From: Massilia cavernae | GTDB lineage: Bacteria; Pseudomonadota; Gammaproteobacteria; Burkholderiales; Burkholderiaceae_D | Assembly (NCBI RefSeq): GCF_003590855.1 | Contig: NZ_QYUP01000120.1 | Span: 28,858-92,857 of the forward strand | Direction: 5' to 3' | Length of the DNA stretch: 64,000 nt | In this document: positions 45,492 to 57,224 of the stretch, piece by piece | How the letters are laid out: each line of letters begins with the position of its first letter | Numbering within the stretch: position 1 is the stretch's first letter | Translations under genes and position numbers: made by a program | The notes under the pieces: model-generated | The model's input: the letters and a program-made list of their open reading frames with translations, nothing else | Database searches by the model: none | What the model was told of the DNA's origin: nothing

Positions 45492-46931
45492 ATGCATCCC
45501 ATGAAAAAACTCGCCGCGGCCCTGTTGGCCACCGGCCTCTTCACCGCCGCCCATGCCACCGACCGCATCGCCGTCGACGTCGCGCTGACCAGGGCCACCA
45601 TCATCGACGTCGCTGCCGGGACCCGCGCGACCGGTAAGTCCGTGCTCCTGAAAGGCGACACCATCGTCGCCGTCGTCAACGACGCCGAACTGAAAAACTA
45701 CGCGCCGAAGAAGACCATCAAACTACCCGGTAAATACCTGATGCCCGGCCTGTGGGACAGCCACGTCCACTTCGGCGGCGGCGAAGCGCTGATCGAAGAG
45801 AACAGGCAGCTGCTGCCGCTTTACATCGCGCACGGCATCACCACGGTGCGCGACTGCGCGGGCGACTTGTCCGACACGGTCCTGAGCTGGCGCCAGAAGA
45901 TCGCGGCGGGCCAGATGGCCGGACCGACGATCTTCGCCTCAGGGCAGAAGCTCGAAGGCATCAAGCCGCTGTGGAAAGGCACCATCGAAGTCGGCACGCC
46001 GCAGGACGTGAGCAAGGCGCTCGACCAGCTGCAGTCGCAGAAGGTCGACTTCGTGAAGATCACCGAGAATACGATGACGCCCGAGATCTATCTCGAGGCG
46101 CTGCGCCAGGCCAAGGAGCGCGGCATGCGCACCTCGGGCCACCTGCCTGGACAGATGCCGCTGGCGCGCGCCTTCGACGCGGGCCTGGGCACGGTGGAGC
46201 ACCTGAGCTACCTGCTGCGCGCCACCACGCCGCGCGAGGCCGAACTGGCGGCGCAGGTCGCCGCCGGCAAGCTGACCGGCCGCGAAGTGAACCGCCTGAG
46301 CATCGAAAGCTACGACGAAGCCACCGCGCGCGCCGCCTTCCGCCACATGGCATCACGCGGGACGGCCGTCGTGCCGACGCTGTCGGTATCGCGCATCACG
46401 GCTTACCTCGACCAGGAAGACCACAGTAAAGACAGCTACCTGCAATACATCGGCAAGGGCCTGCGCGAGACCTACGACTGGCGCGTCAAGCGCGCCGCCC
46501 AAGACACGCCGGAGGCGATCGCGTTGCGCCACGCGGTTTACGAAAAGTCCGCCGCGCTGCTGCCGATGCTGGCACAGGAAGGCGTCAGCGTCATCGCCGG
46601 CACCGATGCCGGCTTCCTCAACTCCTTCGATTACCCCGGCCAGGCGCTGCACGACGAAATCGCGCTGTACGTCAAACACGGCCTGACGCCGCACCAGGCG
46701 CTGCAAAGCGCCGTGGTCAACGGCCCGCGCTTCCTCGGCAAGCTGGATCGCTACGGCAGCATCGGCGCCGGCAAGACGGCCGACCTGCTGGTGCTCGACG
46801 CCGACCCACTGGCCGACATCAAGGCCACCCGCAAGATCCGGATGGTGGTGAGCCGCGGCGAAGTGCACGACCGCGCGCGCCTCGACAAGATGCTGGAAGG
46901 GGTAAAGCGCTGGGTGGCCGGCCAGCGTTGA
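45492..46931 (+). CDS. Exported amidohydrolase family protein
   Basis: 479 residues with a signal peptide (MKKLAAALLATGLFTAAHA after MHP). The metal-dependent hydrolase core has HxH in LWDSHVHFGGG, a possible bridging Lys in FVKITEN, His in TSGHLPGQ and VEHLSYL, and Asp in IAGTDAGFL. GSIGAGKTADLLVLDADPL is the typical C-terminal composite strand region. It belongs to the imidazolonepropionase/prolidase-like group often annotated as exported amidohydrolases; many cleave dipeptides or cyclic amides. The substrate is unknown. GGAA precedes the first ATG by 7 bases. Confidence 0.87.
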   Translation: MHPMKKLAAALLATGLFTAAHATDRIAVDVALTRATIIDVAAGTRATGKSVLLKGDTIVAVVNDAELKNYAPKKTIKLPGKYLMPGLWDSHVHFGGGEALIEENRQLLPLYIAHGITTVRDCAGDLSDTVLSWRQKIAAGQMAGPTIFASGQKLEGIKPLWKGTIEVGTPQDVSKALDQLQSQKVDFVKITENTMTPEIYLEALRQAKERGMRTSGHLPGQMPLARAFDAGLGTVEHLSYLLRATTPREAELAAQVAAGKLTGREVNRLSIESYDEATARAAFRHMASRGTAVVPTLSVSRITAYLDQEDHSKDSYLQYIGKGLRETYDWRVKRAAQDTPEAIALRHAVYEKSAALLPMLAQEGVSVIAGTDAGFLNSFDYPGQALHDEIALYVKHGLTPHQALQSAVVNGPRFLGKLDRYGSIGAGKTADLLVLDADPLADIKATRKIRMVVSRGEVHDRARLDKMLEGVKRWVAGQR

Positions 46932-47059
46932 GATGCGCGTGCCGGAAGCGCAACACTCGATAGATTGCGTATCAAAGAATATTTACTTGATGCTAACGCT
47001 GCGCTAGGATTGGTCGCTCCAGTCCCGTCGTCTGTGTCGTTCCTATCGAGGTGAACACC

Positions 47060-47929
47060 ATGCGCAATTCGTCGAGCCGGCCTGCCGCCTTAGCCATCCT
47101 GATGGTCTGTGTCGCCAACATCGCGGCCGCCGCGCCGCCGTCGGCGGCCACGCTCGAACGGGGGAGGTACCTGATGGACGGCGTGGTCGCCTGCGCCAAC
47201 TGCCACATGGCGCGCGGTCCGCGCGGCGAGTACCTCGCCGACAAGGGCATGTCCGGCGGGATGCCCTTCGACGACAAGATGTTCAAGGCCTACGCGCCCA
47301 ACGTCACGCAGGACCGCGAGACCGGCGTTGGCAAATGGACCGACGCCCAGCTGGTCAAGGCGATCCGCGAGGGCGTCCGTCCCGACGGAAGCCTGATCGG
47401 CCCGCCGATGCCGGTCGAGTTCTACCGCCACCTGTCGGACGACGACGTCAACGCGATCGTCGCCGTGCTGCGCACCGAGCCCGCGGTCCGCAACGCCGTC
47501 CCGAAAAGCACGTTCAACTTCCCGATGCCTCCGAGCTGGGGTCCGCCAGTCAAGAAGGTCAAGGCGCCGTCGCGCGCCCACAAGGTCAAGTACGGCGAGT
47601 ACCTGTCGACGATCGGCCACTGCATGGAATGCCACACGCAGCGCGACCAGAAGGGAATGCTGGTGACGGCCAGCCTCGGCTCGGGCGGCCGCAGCTTCCC
47701 CGGCCCGTGGGGTGACAGCGTATCGCGCAACCTGACGCCGCACGAATCGGGACTGAAGGGTTGGACCGACGCGCAGATATCCAAAGCGGTACGTGGAGGC
47801 GTCGACCGCAACGGCCAGCCCTACAAGCCGCCGATGGCCTTCCAGCACTACAAGAACATCGACGACGCGGACATGGCTGCGCTAACGGCCTATTTGCGCT
47901 CACTGCCTCCGCGCCCATTCGGCAAATAG
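47060..47929 (+). CDS. Exported diheme cytochrome c
   Basis: 289 residues from the ATG at 47060, which has GAGGTG 6 bases upstream (GTG at 47051 is the alternative). A signal peptide covers residues about 1-25. Two CxxCH haem sites are present: CANCH about 45 residues from the start and CMECH near residue 190. Each is followed by a class I cytochrome fold with NVTQDRETGVGKWTD or NLTPHESGLKGWTD, and each half ends with a DMAALTAYLRSLP/DDVNAIVAVLRTEP helix. The two halves look like an internal duplication. It probably passes electrons in the periplasm, as cytochrome subunits of alcohol or sugar dehydrogenases do, but no dehydrogenase gene is adjacent. Confidence 0.9.
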   Translation: MRNSSSRPAALAILMVCVANIAAAAPPSAATLERGRYLMDGVVACANCHMARGPRGEYLADKGMSGGMPFDDKMFKAYAPNVTQDRETGVGKWTDAQLVKAIREGVRPDGSLIGPPMPVEFYRHLSDDDVNAIVAVLRTEPAVRNAVPKSTFNFPMPPSWGPPVKKVKAPSRAHKVKYGEYLSTIGHCMECHTQRDQKGMLVTASLGSGGRSFPGPWGDSVSRNLTPHESGLKGWTDAQISKAVRGGVDRNGQPYKPPMAFQHYKNIDDADMAALTAYLRSLPPRPFGK

Positions 47930-47956
47930 CGGGACGCTTGCGCTACGAGCGTTCGC

Positions 47957-49135
47957 TTAAATCGCCGCCAGCGCGGCCTTCAAGTCGTCCCGCTGATCTT
48001 CAAGATCCTCGACGCCGACTGAAAGCCGGATCAAGCTATCGCTGATCCCCAACTCCGCCCGCTGCACGGGCGGAATGGTCGCATGCGTCATCAACGCCGG
48101 ATGCTCGATCAAGCTCTCGACGCCACCCAAACTCTCGGCCAGGGTGAACACTTCGCACCGCTCCAGGAAGCGCCTTGCCCCAGCAAGGTCGGTGTTCAGG
48201 TCAATCGAAATAATCCCGCCATACCCATTCATCTGCTGCCTTGCCAGCGCATGCTGCGGATGCGACTCCAGCCCCGGATAAAGCACCTTGCGCACCTTCG
48301 GCTCCCGTTCCAGCCACTGCGCCAGCGCCAGCGCATTGGTGCAGTGCCGCTCGATCCTCAGCGCCAGGGTCTTAATCCCGCGCAGCACCATGAAGCTGTC
48401 GAACGGCCCCTGTATCGCGCCCACGGAATTCTGCAGGAAGCCCAGCTGCTCGGCCCACTCGCGCTGGTGCGGCTCGGTGCCCACCACCGCCACGCCGCCG
48501 ATGATGTCCGAATGCCCGTTCATGTACTTGGTCGTGGAGTGCACCACGATGTCGAACCCGAACTCCAGCGGCCGCTGCACGATCGGGCTGGCGAAGGTGT
48601 TGTCGCACACCGAGATGATCCCGCGCTCGCGGCAGATTTTCGCGATCGCTTCGAGATCGGCCAGCTTGAGCATCGGATTGGTCGGCGTCTCCACCCACAC
48701 CATGCGCGTCTCCGGCTTGGTGGCCGCCAGCAGCGCATCGAGCGAGGTCAGGTCGACATAGCTGAAATCATGCCCCGCGCTGCGCCGGCGCACGCGTTCG
48801 AACAGGCGGTAGGTGCCGCCATACATGTCGTCGCCCGCGATGATGTGCGAACCGCTGTCGGCCAGCTCCAGCACCGTTGAAATAGCCGCCAGGCCCGATG
48901 CGAATGCGAACGCCTGCGAGCCGCTCTCGATGTCGGCCACGCAGCGTTCCAGCGCCCAGCGGGTCGGGTTGTGCGAACGCCCGTAATCGAGGCCCTTGTG
49001 CACGCCGGGACTTTGCTGCACGAAAGTGGAGGTGGCGTAAATCGGCGGCATGACCGCGCCGGTGCTTGGATCGGGCGACTGGCCGCCGTGGATGACACGG
49101 GTGGCGATGTGTTTCTTGTTGTTCGATTCGTTCAC
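47957..49135 (-). CDS. Cystathionine gamma-lyase / gamma-synthase family PLP enzyme
   Basis: 392 residues beginning at GTG 49135, which overlaps the TGA of the upstream cystathionine beta-synthase gene (GTGA). Cys/Met-metabolism fold: TRVIHGGQSPDPSTGAVMPP, YGRSHNPTRWALE, ASGLAAISTVLEL, VWVETPTNPMLKLADL, CDNTFASPIVQRPL, HSTTKYMNGHSDIIGG (PLP Lys), SLGGVESLIEHPALMTH. The overlap with a beta-synthase indicates cystathionine gamma-lyase activity, giving cysteine and 2-oxobutyrate in reverse transsulfuration. A gamma-synthase role cannot be excluded from sequence. Confidence 0.88.
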   Translation of the reverse strand: MNESNNKKHIATRVIHGGQSPDPSTGAVMPPIYATSTFVQQSPGVHKGLDYGRSHNPTRWALERCVADIESGSQAFAFASGLAAISTVLELADSGSHIIAGDDMYGGTYRLFERVRRRSAGHDFSYVDLTSLDALLAATKPETRMVWVETPTNPMLKLADLEAIAKICRERGIISVCDNTFASPIVQRPLEFGFDIVVHSTTKYMNGHSDIIGGVAVVGTEPHQREWAEQLGFLQNSVGAIQGPFDSFMVLRGIKTLALRIERHCTNALALAQWLEREPKVRKVLYPGLESHPQHALARQQMNGYGGIISIDLNTDLAGARRFLERCEVFTLAESLGGVESLIEHPALMTHATIPPVQRAELGISDSLIRLSVGVEDLEDQRDDLKAALAAI

Positions 49136-50508
49136 GATAGCGTCCTGCGAAGATGGTTGAGGAGGTCGAAGCGCGTGATCAGGCCGTAGAAGTGGCCGTC
49201 GTCGGTGATGACGGCGGTCAGGCCCAGGTCGATTATCTCGCGAAGCTGCTGCATGCTGGCGCCCGGACGAAGCGTGCGCAGTTGCGCCGCCATGGTGGTG
49301 CTTACCAGGTCGGCGAACTTGCCGCCGGCGGTGGTCACGTGGAGCAGCAGGTCGGATTCGTCGATCAGGCCAACCAGCCTGCCGTTGTCGATCACGGGCA
49401 GCTGCGCCAGGTCGGCGCTGCGCATGCGGTTGAAGGCCGTCAGCAGGTTGTCGGACGGCGCCACCGTCACGACGTCGCCCTCGTCGTAGCGGCGGCCGAT
49501 CAGGTCGCGCAGGTCGCCCAGCATCGGGCGCTTGAGCAGGCCCTGGTCGACCATCCAGCCGTCGCTGTACACCTTGGTGAGGTAGCGGGTGCCGGTATCG
49601 CACACGAAGGTCGCCACGCGCTTGGGCGTGGTCTGCGCACGGCAGTAGCGCAGCGCGGCCGCCAGCAGGGTGCCAGTGGACGACCCGGCCAGGATCCCTT
49701 CCTCGCGCAGCAGCAGGCGCGCGCTATTGAAGCTTTCCTCGTCAGTGATGGTGAACGCGCGGTGAACGCGCGACAGGTCCGCGATGCCGGGAATGAAGTC
49801 CTCGCCGATGCCTTCCACCGCCCACGATCCCGACACCTCCGACAGCTTGCCGGTCTCGACGTACTCGGCCAGGATCGAGCCTTTCGGGTCGGCCAGCACG
49901 AACTCCAGCTCCGGATGCACGGCGCCGAAGTAGCGCGACAGGCCGGTGAGGGTGCCGCCCGAGCCGACGCCGACGACGATCGCATCGAGCCGCTCGCCGC
50001 TCTGCTGCCACAGCTCCGGGCCGGTGGTCGATTCGTGCGCGTAGGGGTTGGCCTGGTTGTTGAACTGGTCGGCGAACCAGGAGCCCGGTATCTCGCGCGC
50101 CAGCCGCGCGGCGTAGTCCTGGTAATACTCGGGATGGCCCTTGCCGACGTCGGATCGCGTCAGGTGGATCTCGGCGCCCAGTGCTTTCAGGTGAAGCACC
50201 TTCTCGATCGCCATCTTGTCGGGCACGACCAGCACCACGCGGTAGCCCTTGATGCGGGCTACCAGGGCGAGGCCGATGCCGGTATTGCCCGCCGTAGCCT
50301 CGACCACGGTGCCGCCGGGCTGCAGCAGGCCGTCGGCCTCCGCCTTTTCGATCATGGCGCGGCCGATGCGGTCCTTGATGGAGCCGCCGGGATTCTGGCA
50401 TTCGAGCTTGAGGAACAGCTGACAGGGGCCGGTGTCGATGCGTGTGACTTCGACCAGCGGGGTGTTGCCGATCAGTGAGAACAGCGCGGGTTGCGGTGTC
50501 TGTGGCAT
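49132..50508 (-). CDS. Cystathionine beta-synthase with CBS domain pair
   Basis: 458 residues; GGAGA 6 bases before the ATG. The PLP domain (about 1-320) has LIGNTPLVEV, NPGGSIKDRIGRAMIEKAE (PLP Lys), EATAGNTGIGLALVA, GVGSGGTLTGLSRYF and EGILAGSSTGTLLAA. Two CBS modules follow (about 340-455: VTVAPSDNLLTAFNRMRSAD ... LPVIDNGRLVGLIDESDLL). No N-terminal haem-binding segment is seen, as usual in bacteria. It condenses serine and homocysteine to cystathionine. The CBS pair may bind S-adenosylmethionine. First gene of the two-gene transsulfuration operon. Confidence 0.9.
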   Translation of the reverse strand: MPQTPQPALFSLIGNTPLVEVTRIDTGPCQLFLKLECQNPGGSIKDRIGRAMIEKAEADGLLQPGGTVVEATAGNTGIGLALVARIKGYRVVLVVPDKMAIEKVLHLKALGAEIHLTRSDVGKGHPEYYQDYAARLAREIPGSWFADQFNNQANPYAHESTTGPELWQQSGERLDAIVVGVGSGGTLTGLSRYFGAVHPELEFVLADPKGSILAEYVETGKLSEVSGSWAVEGIGEDFIPGIADLSRVHRAFTITDEESFNSARLLLREEGILAGSSTGTLLAAALRYCRAQTTPKRVATFVCDTGTRYLTKVYSDGWMVDQGLLKRPMLGDLRDLIGRRYDEGDVVTVAPSDNLLTAFNRMRSADLAQLPVIDNGRLVGLIDESDLLLHVTTAGGKFADLVSTTMAAQLRTLRPGASMQQLREIIDLGLTAVITDDGHFYGLITRFDLLNHLRRTLS

Positions 50509-50687
50509 TGCTTGTCTCCATTGCCGCTGCGGTCGCCTTGTGGGCTTCAGCGGCTTTAATAGGCAGCGCCGGGGGCGCGCTCTATAGTTGTGGAAAGGAA
50601 TTTCGGCGGCCGGTAATCATGACAATTCTGCACTGTTTTTTGGAATCTTGCTTTGACGCGCAGGGGAATCGTGGCGCGTTGCCGGTC

Positions 50688-52306
<1,619 letters not shown>

Positions 52307-52335
52307 GTTGCAATTCTACTTCATATGTTCCACCG

Positions 52336-52364
52336 ATGTTTCACTGTAACGCAACGTGAAACAT
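52336..52364. promoter_or_regulatory. Inverted repeat, candidate PrpR binding site
   Basis: ATGTTTCAC (52336-52344) and GTGAAACAT (52356-52364) form a perfect 9-bp inverted repeat with an 11-bp spacer. ATGTTCCAC at 52325-52333 is a near copy of the left arm. It lies 109 bases upstream of the prp σ54 promoter, a normal enhancer position, and just upstream of prpR's own start. Confidence 0.65.
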
Positions 52365-52472
52365 ATTGGCGAACTTGTCAAATAAATAATATTTGCATCG
52401 TTTGCACGCAAGGCATTGAATCTTCGATGTTTTCGCCTATTGTGCAAAGGACGTACGGTGCCCGCGATGAGC

Positions 52473-52488
52473 TGGCACGGCCCTTGCA
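52473..52488 (+). promoter_or_regulatory. Sigma-54 promoter of prpBC-acnD-prpF
   Basis: TGGCAC-GGCCC-TTGCA matches the σ54 consensus (GG at 52474-52475, GC at 52486-52487). It is 50 bases before prpB. PrpR, encoded divergently, is a σ54 activator, so the match has functional sense. Confidence 0.88.
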
Positions 52489-52537
52489 ATCTATGGATGC
52501 ATTCGCCGTACCACCGCATTTCTTAGGGGGAAGTCAC

Positions 52538-53422
52538 ATGAAAGAAACACCAGGCCAACTGTTCCGTCGCGCAGTCCGGGAAGAATCGCCGCTGCAGGTC
52601 GTCGGCGCCATCAATGCCAACCATGCGCTGCTCGCAAAGCGCGCCGGTTTCCGCGCCATCTACCTGTCCGGCGGCGGCGTCGCAGCCGGCTCGCTCGGCC
52701 TGCCCGACCTCGGCATCTCCAACCTCGACGACGTGCTGACCGACGTGCGCCGCATCACCGACGTGTGCGACCTGCCGCTGCTGGTCGACGTCGATACCGG
52801 CTTCGGTTCGTCCGCCTTCAACGTGGCGCGCACCGTCAAGTCGATGATCAAGTTCGGCGCGGCTGCGATCCACATCGAAGACCAGGTCGGCGCCAAGCGC
52901 TGCGGCCACCGTCCGGGCAAGGAAATCGTCAGCAAGCAGGAGATGGTCGACCGCATCAAGGCCGCGGTCGATGCGCGCACCGACGACAGCTTCGTCATCA
53001 TGGCGCGCACCGACGCGCTGGCGGTCGAAGGCCTGGAAGCGGCAGTGGACCGCGCCATCGCCTGCGTGGAAGCCGGCGCCGACATGGTATTCCCTGAAGC
53101 CATCACCGACCTGCCGATGTATTCGAAGTTCGCCAAGGCTGTCGGCGTGCCTATCCTCGCCAACATCACCGAGTTCGGCTCGACCCCGCTGTTCACGACG
53201 GAAGAACTGAAGGGCGCCGACGTCGGCCTGGTGCTGTATCCGCTGTCCGCTTTCCGCGCCATGAACAAGGCGGCCGAGAACGTGTACACCGCGATCCGCC
53301 GCGACGGCACCCAGCAGAACGTGGTCGACACCATGCAGACCCGCATGGAGCTGTATGAGCGCATCAACTACCACGACTTCGAGCAAAAGCTCGACGCGCT
53401 GTTCGCAGCGCAGAAAAAGTAA
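52538..53422 (+). CDS. prpB: Methylisocitrate lyase
   Basis: 294 residues, of the isocitrate lyase/PEP mutase superfamily. Key parts: [46 protein letters not shown] (metal Asp), [18 protein letters not shown] with the catalytic Cys of KRCGH, and [15 protein letters not shown]. It splits 2-methylisocitrate into pyruvate and succinate, the last step of the methylcitrate cycle. AGGGGGAAG precedes the ATG at 52538. First gene of the σ54-driven operon. Confidence 0.96.
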   Translation: MKETPGQLFRRAVREESPLQVVGAINANHALLAKRAGFRAIYLSGGGVAAGSLGLPDLGISNLDDVLTDVRRITDVCDLPLLVDVDTGFGSSAFNVARTVKSMIKFGAAAIHIEDQVGAKRCGHRPGKEIVSKQEMVDRIKAAVDARTDDSFVIMARTDALAVEGLEAAVDRAIACVEAGADMVFPEAITDLPMYSKFAKAVGVPILANITEFGSTPLFTTEELKGADVGLVLYPLSAFRAMNKAAENVYTAIRRDGTQQNVVDTMQTRMELYERINYHDFEQKLDALFAAQKK

Positions 53423-53449
53423 TCGACGATATCCAAGGGAGATAAGAAA

Positions 53450-54604
53450 ATGAGTGAGCAACAAGCAGCAGGTTTCAAGCCAAAAAAATCGGTCGCACTG
53501 TCCGGCGTCACCGCCGGTAATACGGCACTGTGCTCGGTCGGTAAGACCGGCAACGACCTGCACTACCGCGGCTACGACATCCTGGACGTCGCCGACACTT
53601 CCGAATTCGAAGAGATCGCATACCTGCTGGTGCACGGCAAGCTGCCGAACCAGGCCGAGCTCAATGGCTACAAGACCAAACTGAAATCGCTGCGCGGCCT
53701 GCCGCAGGCGGTGAAGGCGGCGCTGGAAGCGCTGCCGGCGTCGAGCCACCCGATGGACGTGATGCGCACCGGCGTGTCCACCCTCGGCTGCGTGCTGCCG
53801 GAGAAGGACGACCACAACGCGCCGGGCGCGCGCGACATCGCCGACCGCATGATGGCGTCGTTCGGCTCGATGCTGCTGTACTGGTACCACTTCAGCCACA
53901 ACGGCAAGCGCATCGACGTCGAAACCGACGACGACTCCATCGGCGGCCACTTCCTGCACCTGCTGCACGGTGTGAAGCCGCCGAAGAGCTGGGAAAAGGC
54001 GATGCACACCTCGCTGATCCTGTATGCGGAGCACGAGTTCAACGCATCGACCTTCACCGCCCGCGTGATCGCGGGTACGGGTTCGGACATCCACTCGGCC
54101 ATCACCGGCGCGATCGGCGCGCTGCGCGGTCCAAAGCATGGCGGCGCGAACGAAGTGGCGCTGGAAATCCAGAAGCGCTACGAAAACGCCGACGAAGCGG
54201 AAGCGGACATCCGCAATCGCGTCGAGAACAAGGAAGTCGTCATCGGCTTCGGCCACCCTGTGTATACCATTTCCGATCCGCGCAACAAGGTGATCAAGGA
54301 AGTGGCGCGCTCGCTGTCGCGCGACGCCGGTTCGATGAAGATGTTCGACATCGCCGAGCGTCTCGAAACCGTGATGTGGGACATCAAGAAGATGTTCCCG
54401 AACCTGGACTGGTTCTCGGCCGTGTCGTACCACATGATGGGCGTACCGACCGCGATGTTCACGCCACTGTTCGTCATTTCGCGCACATCCGGCTGGGCCG
54501 CGCACGTCATCGAGCAGCGCATCGACAACAAGATTATCCGTCCGAGCGCCAACTACGTCGGTCCTGACGACCTGCAGTTCGTGCCTATCTCGGCCCGCAA
54601 GTAA
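53450..54604 (+). CDS. prpC: 2-methylcitrate synthase
   Basis: 384 residues of the citrate synthase superfamily. [20 protein letters not shown] at the N-terminus, [13 protein letters not shown] and [14 protein letters not shown] are PrpC-like; catalytic His and Asp regions are [20 protein letters not shown] and [13 protein letters not shown], with [19 protein letters not shown] near the C-terminus. It joins propionyl-CoA and oxaloacetate to 2-methylcitrate. GGGAGA lies 8-13 bases before the start. It follows prpB after 27 bases. Confidence 0.96.
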   Translation: MSEQQAAGFKPKKSVALSGVTAGNTALCSVGKTGNDLHYRGYDILDVADTSEFEEIAYLLVHGKLPNQAELNGYKTKLKSLRGLPQAVKAALEALPASSHPMDVMRTGVSTLGCVLPEKDDHNAPGARDIADRMMASFGSMLLYWYHFSHNGKRIDVETDDDSIGGHFLHLLHGVKPPKSWEKAMHTSLILYAEHEFNASTFTARVIAGTGSDIHSAITGAIGALRGPKHGGANEVALEIQKRYENADEAEADIRNRVENKEVVIGFGHPVYTISDPRNKVIKEVARSLSRDAGSMKMFDIAERLETVMWDIKKMFPNLDWFSAVSYHMMGVPTAMFTPLFVISRTSGWAAHVIEQRIDNKIIRPSANYVGPDDLQFVPISARK

Positions 54605-54612
54605 AGAGATTC

Positions 54613-57213
54613 ATGATGAACAAGTTAAACCGCAAGCCCCTGCCGGGCACAAAGCTGGATTACTTCGACACGCGCGCAGCGGTCGAAGCCATCCAGCCCG
54701 GCGCCTACGACAAGCTGCCGTACACCTCGCGCGTGCTCGCCGAGAACCTGGTGCGCCGCTGCGACCCGGTAACGCTCACCGCATCGCTGACACAGATCAT
54801 CGAACGCAAGCGCGAGCTCGACTTCCCGTGGTTCCCGGCGCGCGTGGTCTGCCACGACATCCTGGGCCAGACCGCGCTGGTCGACCTGGCCGGCCTGCGC
54901 GACGCCATCGCTGCCGAAGGCGGCGACCCCGCGCTGGTCAACCCGGTGGTGCCGACCCAGCTGGTGGTCGACCACTCGCTGGCCGTCGAATGTGGCGGCT
55001 TCGACCCTGACGCCTTCGACAAGAACCGCGCCATCGAGGACCGCCGCAACGAAGATCGCTTCGACTTCATCAACTGGACCAAGAAGGCGTTCAAGAACGT
55101 CGACGTGATCCCGCCGGGTAACGGCATCCTCCACCAGATCAACCTCGAGCGCATGTCGCCGGTTATCCAGGTGACGGACGGCGTGGCCTATCCCGACACC
55201 CTGGTGGGCACCGACTCGCACACCCCGATGGTCGACGCGCTCGGCGTGATCGCCATCGGCGTCGGCGGCCTCGAAGCCGAAAGCGTCATGCTGGGCCGCG
55301 CATCCTGGATGCGCCTGCCGGACATCATCGGCGTCGAGCTGACCGGCAAGCCGCAGGAAGGCATCACCGCCACCGATACCGTGCTGGCGCTGACCGAATT
55401 CCTGCGCAAGGAAAAAGTCGTCTCGTCCTACCTCGAATTCTTCGGCGAAGGCGCGTCCAACCTGACCCTGGGCGACCGCGCGACGATCTCCAACATGGCG
55501 CCTGAATTCGGCGCCACCGCCGCGATGTTCTACATCGACGAGCAGACCATCAAGTACCTGAAGCTGACCGGCCGCGACGACGAACTGGTCAAGCTGGTCG
55601 AGACCTACGCGAAGGAAACCGGCCTGTGGGCGGACAGCCTGAAGAACGCGGAGTACGAGCGCGTACTGAAGTTCGACCTGTCGTCGGTGGTCCGCAACAT
55701 CGCCGGCCCGTCGAACCCGCACAAGCGCGTGCCGACTTCGGAACTGGCTGCGCGCGGCATTTCGGGCGTGGTCGAGAACGAACCGGGCCTGATGCCTGAC
55801 GGCGCCGTCATCATCGCCGCCATCACCAGCTGCACCAACACCAACAACCCGCGCAACATGATCGCGGCGGGCCTGATCGCGCGCAACGCCAACAAGCTTG
55901 GCCTGACCCGCAAGCCGTGGGTCAAGAGCTCGCTCGCGCCAGGCTCCAAGACCGTCGCGCTGTACCTCGAAGAAGCCGGCCTGATGCCGGAACTCGAAAA
56001 GCTGGGCTTCGGCGTGGTCGCATTTGCCTGCACCACCTGCAACGGCATGAGCGGGGCGCTCGATCCGGCGATCCAGAAGGAAGTCGTCGAGCGCGACCTG
56101 TACGCCACCGCTGTCCTGTCGGGCAACCGCAACTTCGACGGCCGCATCCACCCATACGCCAAGCAGGCCTTCCTGGCGTCGCCGCCGCTGGTGGTGGCAT
56201 ACGCCATCGCCGGCACCATCCGCTTCGACATCGAGAAGGACGTGCTGGGCCATGACACTTCCGGCAGGCCGATCCTGTTGAAGGACATCTGGCCGAGCGA
56301 CGAAGAGATCGACGCAGTGGTCGCGGCAAGCGTCAAGCCGGACCAGTTCCGCAAGGTCTACATCCCGATGTTCGCGAAGCAGGAAGACGACGGCCTGAAG
56401 GTCAGCCCGCTGTACGACTGGCGCGCGCCGAGCACCTACATCCGCCGTCCGCCGTACTGGGAAGGCGCGCTGGCGGGCGAGCGCCCGCTGAAGGGCATGC
56501 GCCCGCTGGCGGTCCTGGGCGACAACATCACCACCGACCACCTGTCGCCATCCAACGCCATCATGCTCGACAGCGCGGCGGGCGAATACCTGCACAAGAT
56601 GGGCCTGCCGGAAGAGGACTTCAACTCGTATGCGACACACCGCGGCGACCACCTGACCGCGCAGCGCGCGACCTTCGCCAACCCGACCTTGCTGAACGAG
56701 ATGGTGCAGGTCGACGGCAAGGTGAAGGCCGGTTCGCTGGCGCGCATCGAGCCGGAAGGCCAGGTCACGCGCATGTGGGAGGCGATCGAGACCTACATGG
56801 AGCGCAAGCAGCCGCTGATCATCATCGCCGGCGCCGACTACGGCCAGGGCTCGTCGCGCGACTGGGCGGCCAAGGGCGTGCGCCTGGCAGGCGTCGAGGC
56901 GATTGTCGCCGAAGGCTTCGAGCGCATCCACCGTACCAACCTGGTTGGCATGGGCGTGCTGCCGCTGGAGTTCAAGCCGGGCGTCGACCGCAAGACGCTG
57001 GGCATCGACGGCACCGAAACGTATGACGTGGTTGGCGAGCGTACTCCGCGTGCGACGCTGACGCTGGTCATCACGCGCAAGAATGGCGAACGCGTCGAAG
57101 TGCCGGTGACCTGCCGCCTCGACACCGCGGAGGAAGTGGCGATCTACGAAGCGGGCGGCGTGCTGCAGCGCTTCGCGCAGGACTTCCTCGAGTCGTCGGC
57201 CAAGGCGGCGTAA
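54613..57213 (+). CDS. acnD: 2-methylcitrate dehydratase, Fe-S dependent
   Basis: 866 residues of the aconitase family. Iron-sulfur ligands lie in AITSCTNTNNPRNM and FACTTCNGMSGALDP. Other marks are DSHTPMVDALGVIAIGVGGL, SGNRNFDGRIHPYAKQAFLA, GDNITTDHLSPSNAI and GADYGQGSSRDWAAKGVRL (swivelling domain). AcnD dehydrates 2-methylcitrate, and its product is corrected by PrpF; organisms with acnD-prpF normally lack prpD, and none is seen here. It starts 8 bases after prpC. Confidence 0.95.
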   Translation: MMNKLNRKPLPGTKLDYFDTRAAVEAIQPGAYDKLPYTSRVLAENLVRRCDPVTLTASLTQIIERKRELDFPWFPARVVCHDILGQTALVDLAGLRDAIAAEGGDPALVNPVVPTQLVVDHSLAVECGGFDPDAFDKNRAIEDRRNEDRFDFINWTKKAFKNVDVIPPGNGILHQINLERMSPVIQVTDGVAYPDTLVGTDSHTPMVDALGVIAIGVGGLEAESVMLGRASWMRLPDIIGVELTGKPQEGITATDTVLALTEFLRKEKVVSSYLEFFGEGASNLTLGDRATISNMAPEFGATAAMFYIDEQTIKYLKLTGRDDELVKLVETYAKETGLWADSLKNAEYERVLKFDLSSVVRNIAGPSNPHKRVPTSELAARGISGVVENEPGLMPDGAVIIAAITSCTNTNNPRNMIAAGLIARNANKLGLTRKPWVKSSLAPGSKTVALYLEEAGLMPELEKLGFGVVAFACTTCNGMSGALDPAIQKEVVERDLYATAVLSGNRNFDGRIHPYAKQAFLASPPLVVAYAIAGTIRFDIEKDVLGHDTSGRPILLKDIWPSDEEIDAVVAASVKPDQFRKVYIPMFAKQEDDGLKVSPLYDWRAPSTYIRRPPYWEGALAGERPLKGMRPLAVLGDNITTDHLSPSNAIMLDSAAGEYLHKMGLPEEDFNSYATHRGDHLTAQRATFANPTLLNEMVQVDGKVKAGSLARIEPEGQVTRMWEAIETYMERKQPLIIIAGADYGQGSSRDWAAKGVRLAGVEAIVAEGFERIHRTNLVGMGVLPLEFKPGVDRKTLGIDGTETYDVVGERTPRATLTLVITRKNGERVEVPVTCRLDTAEEVAIYEAGGVLQRFAQDFLESSAKAA

Positions 57214-57224
57214 CGCCAACAAAA

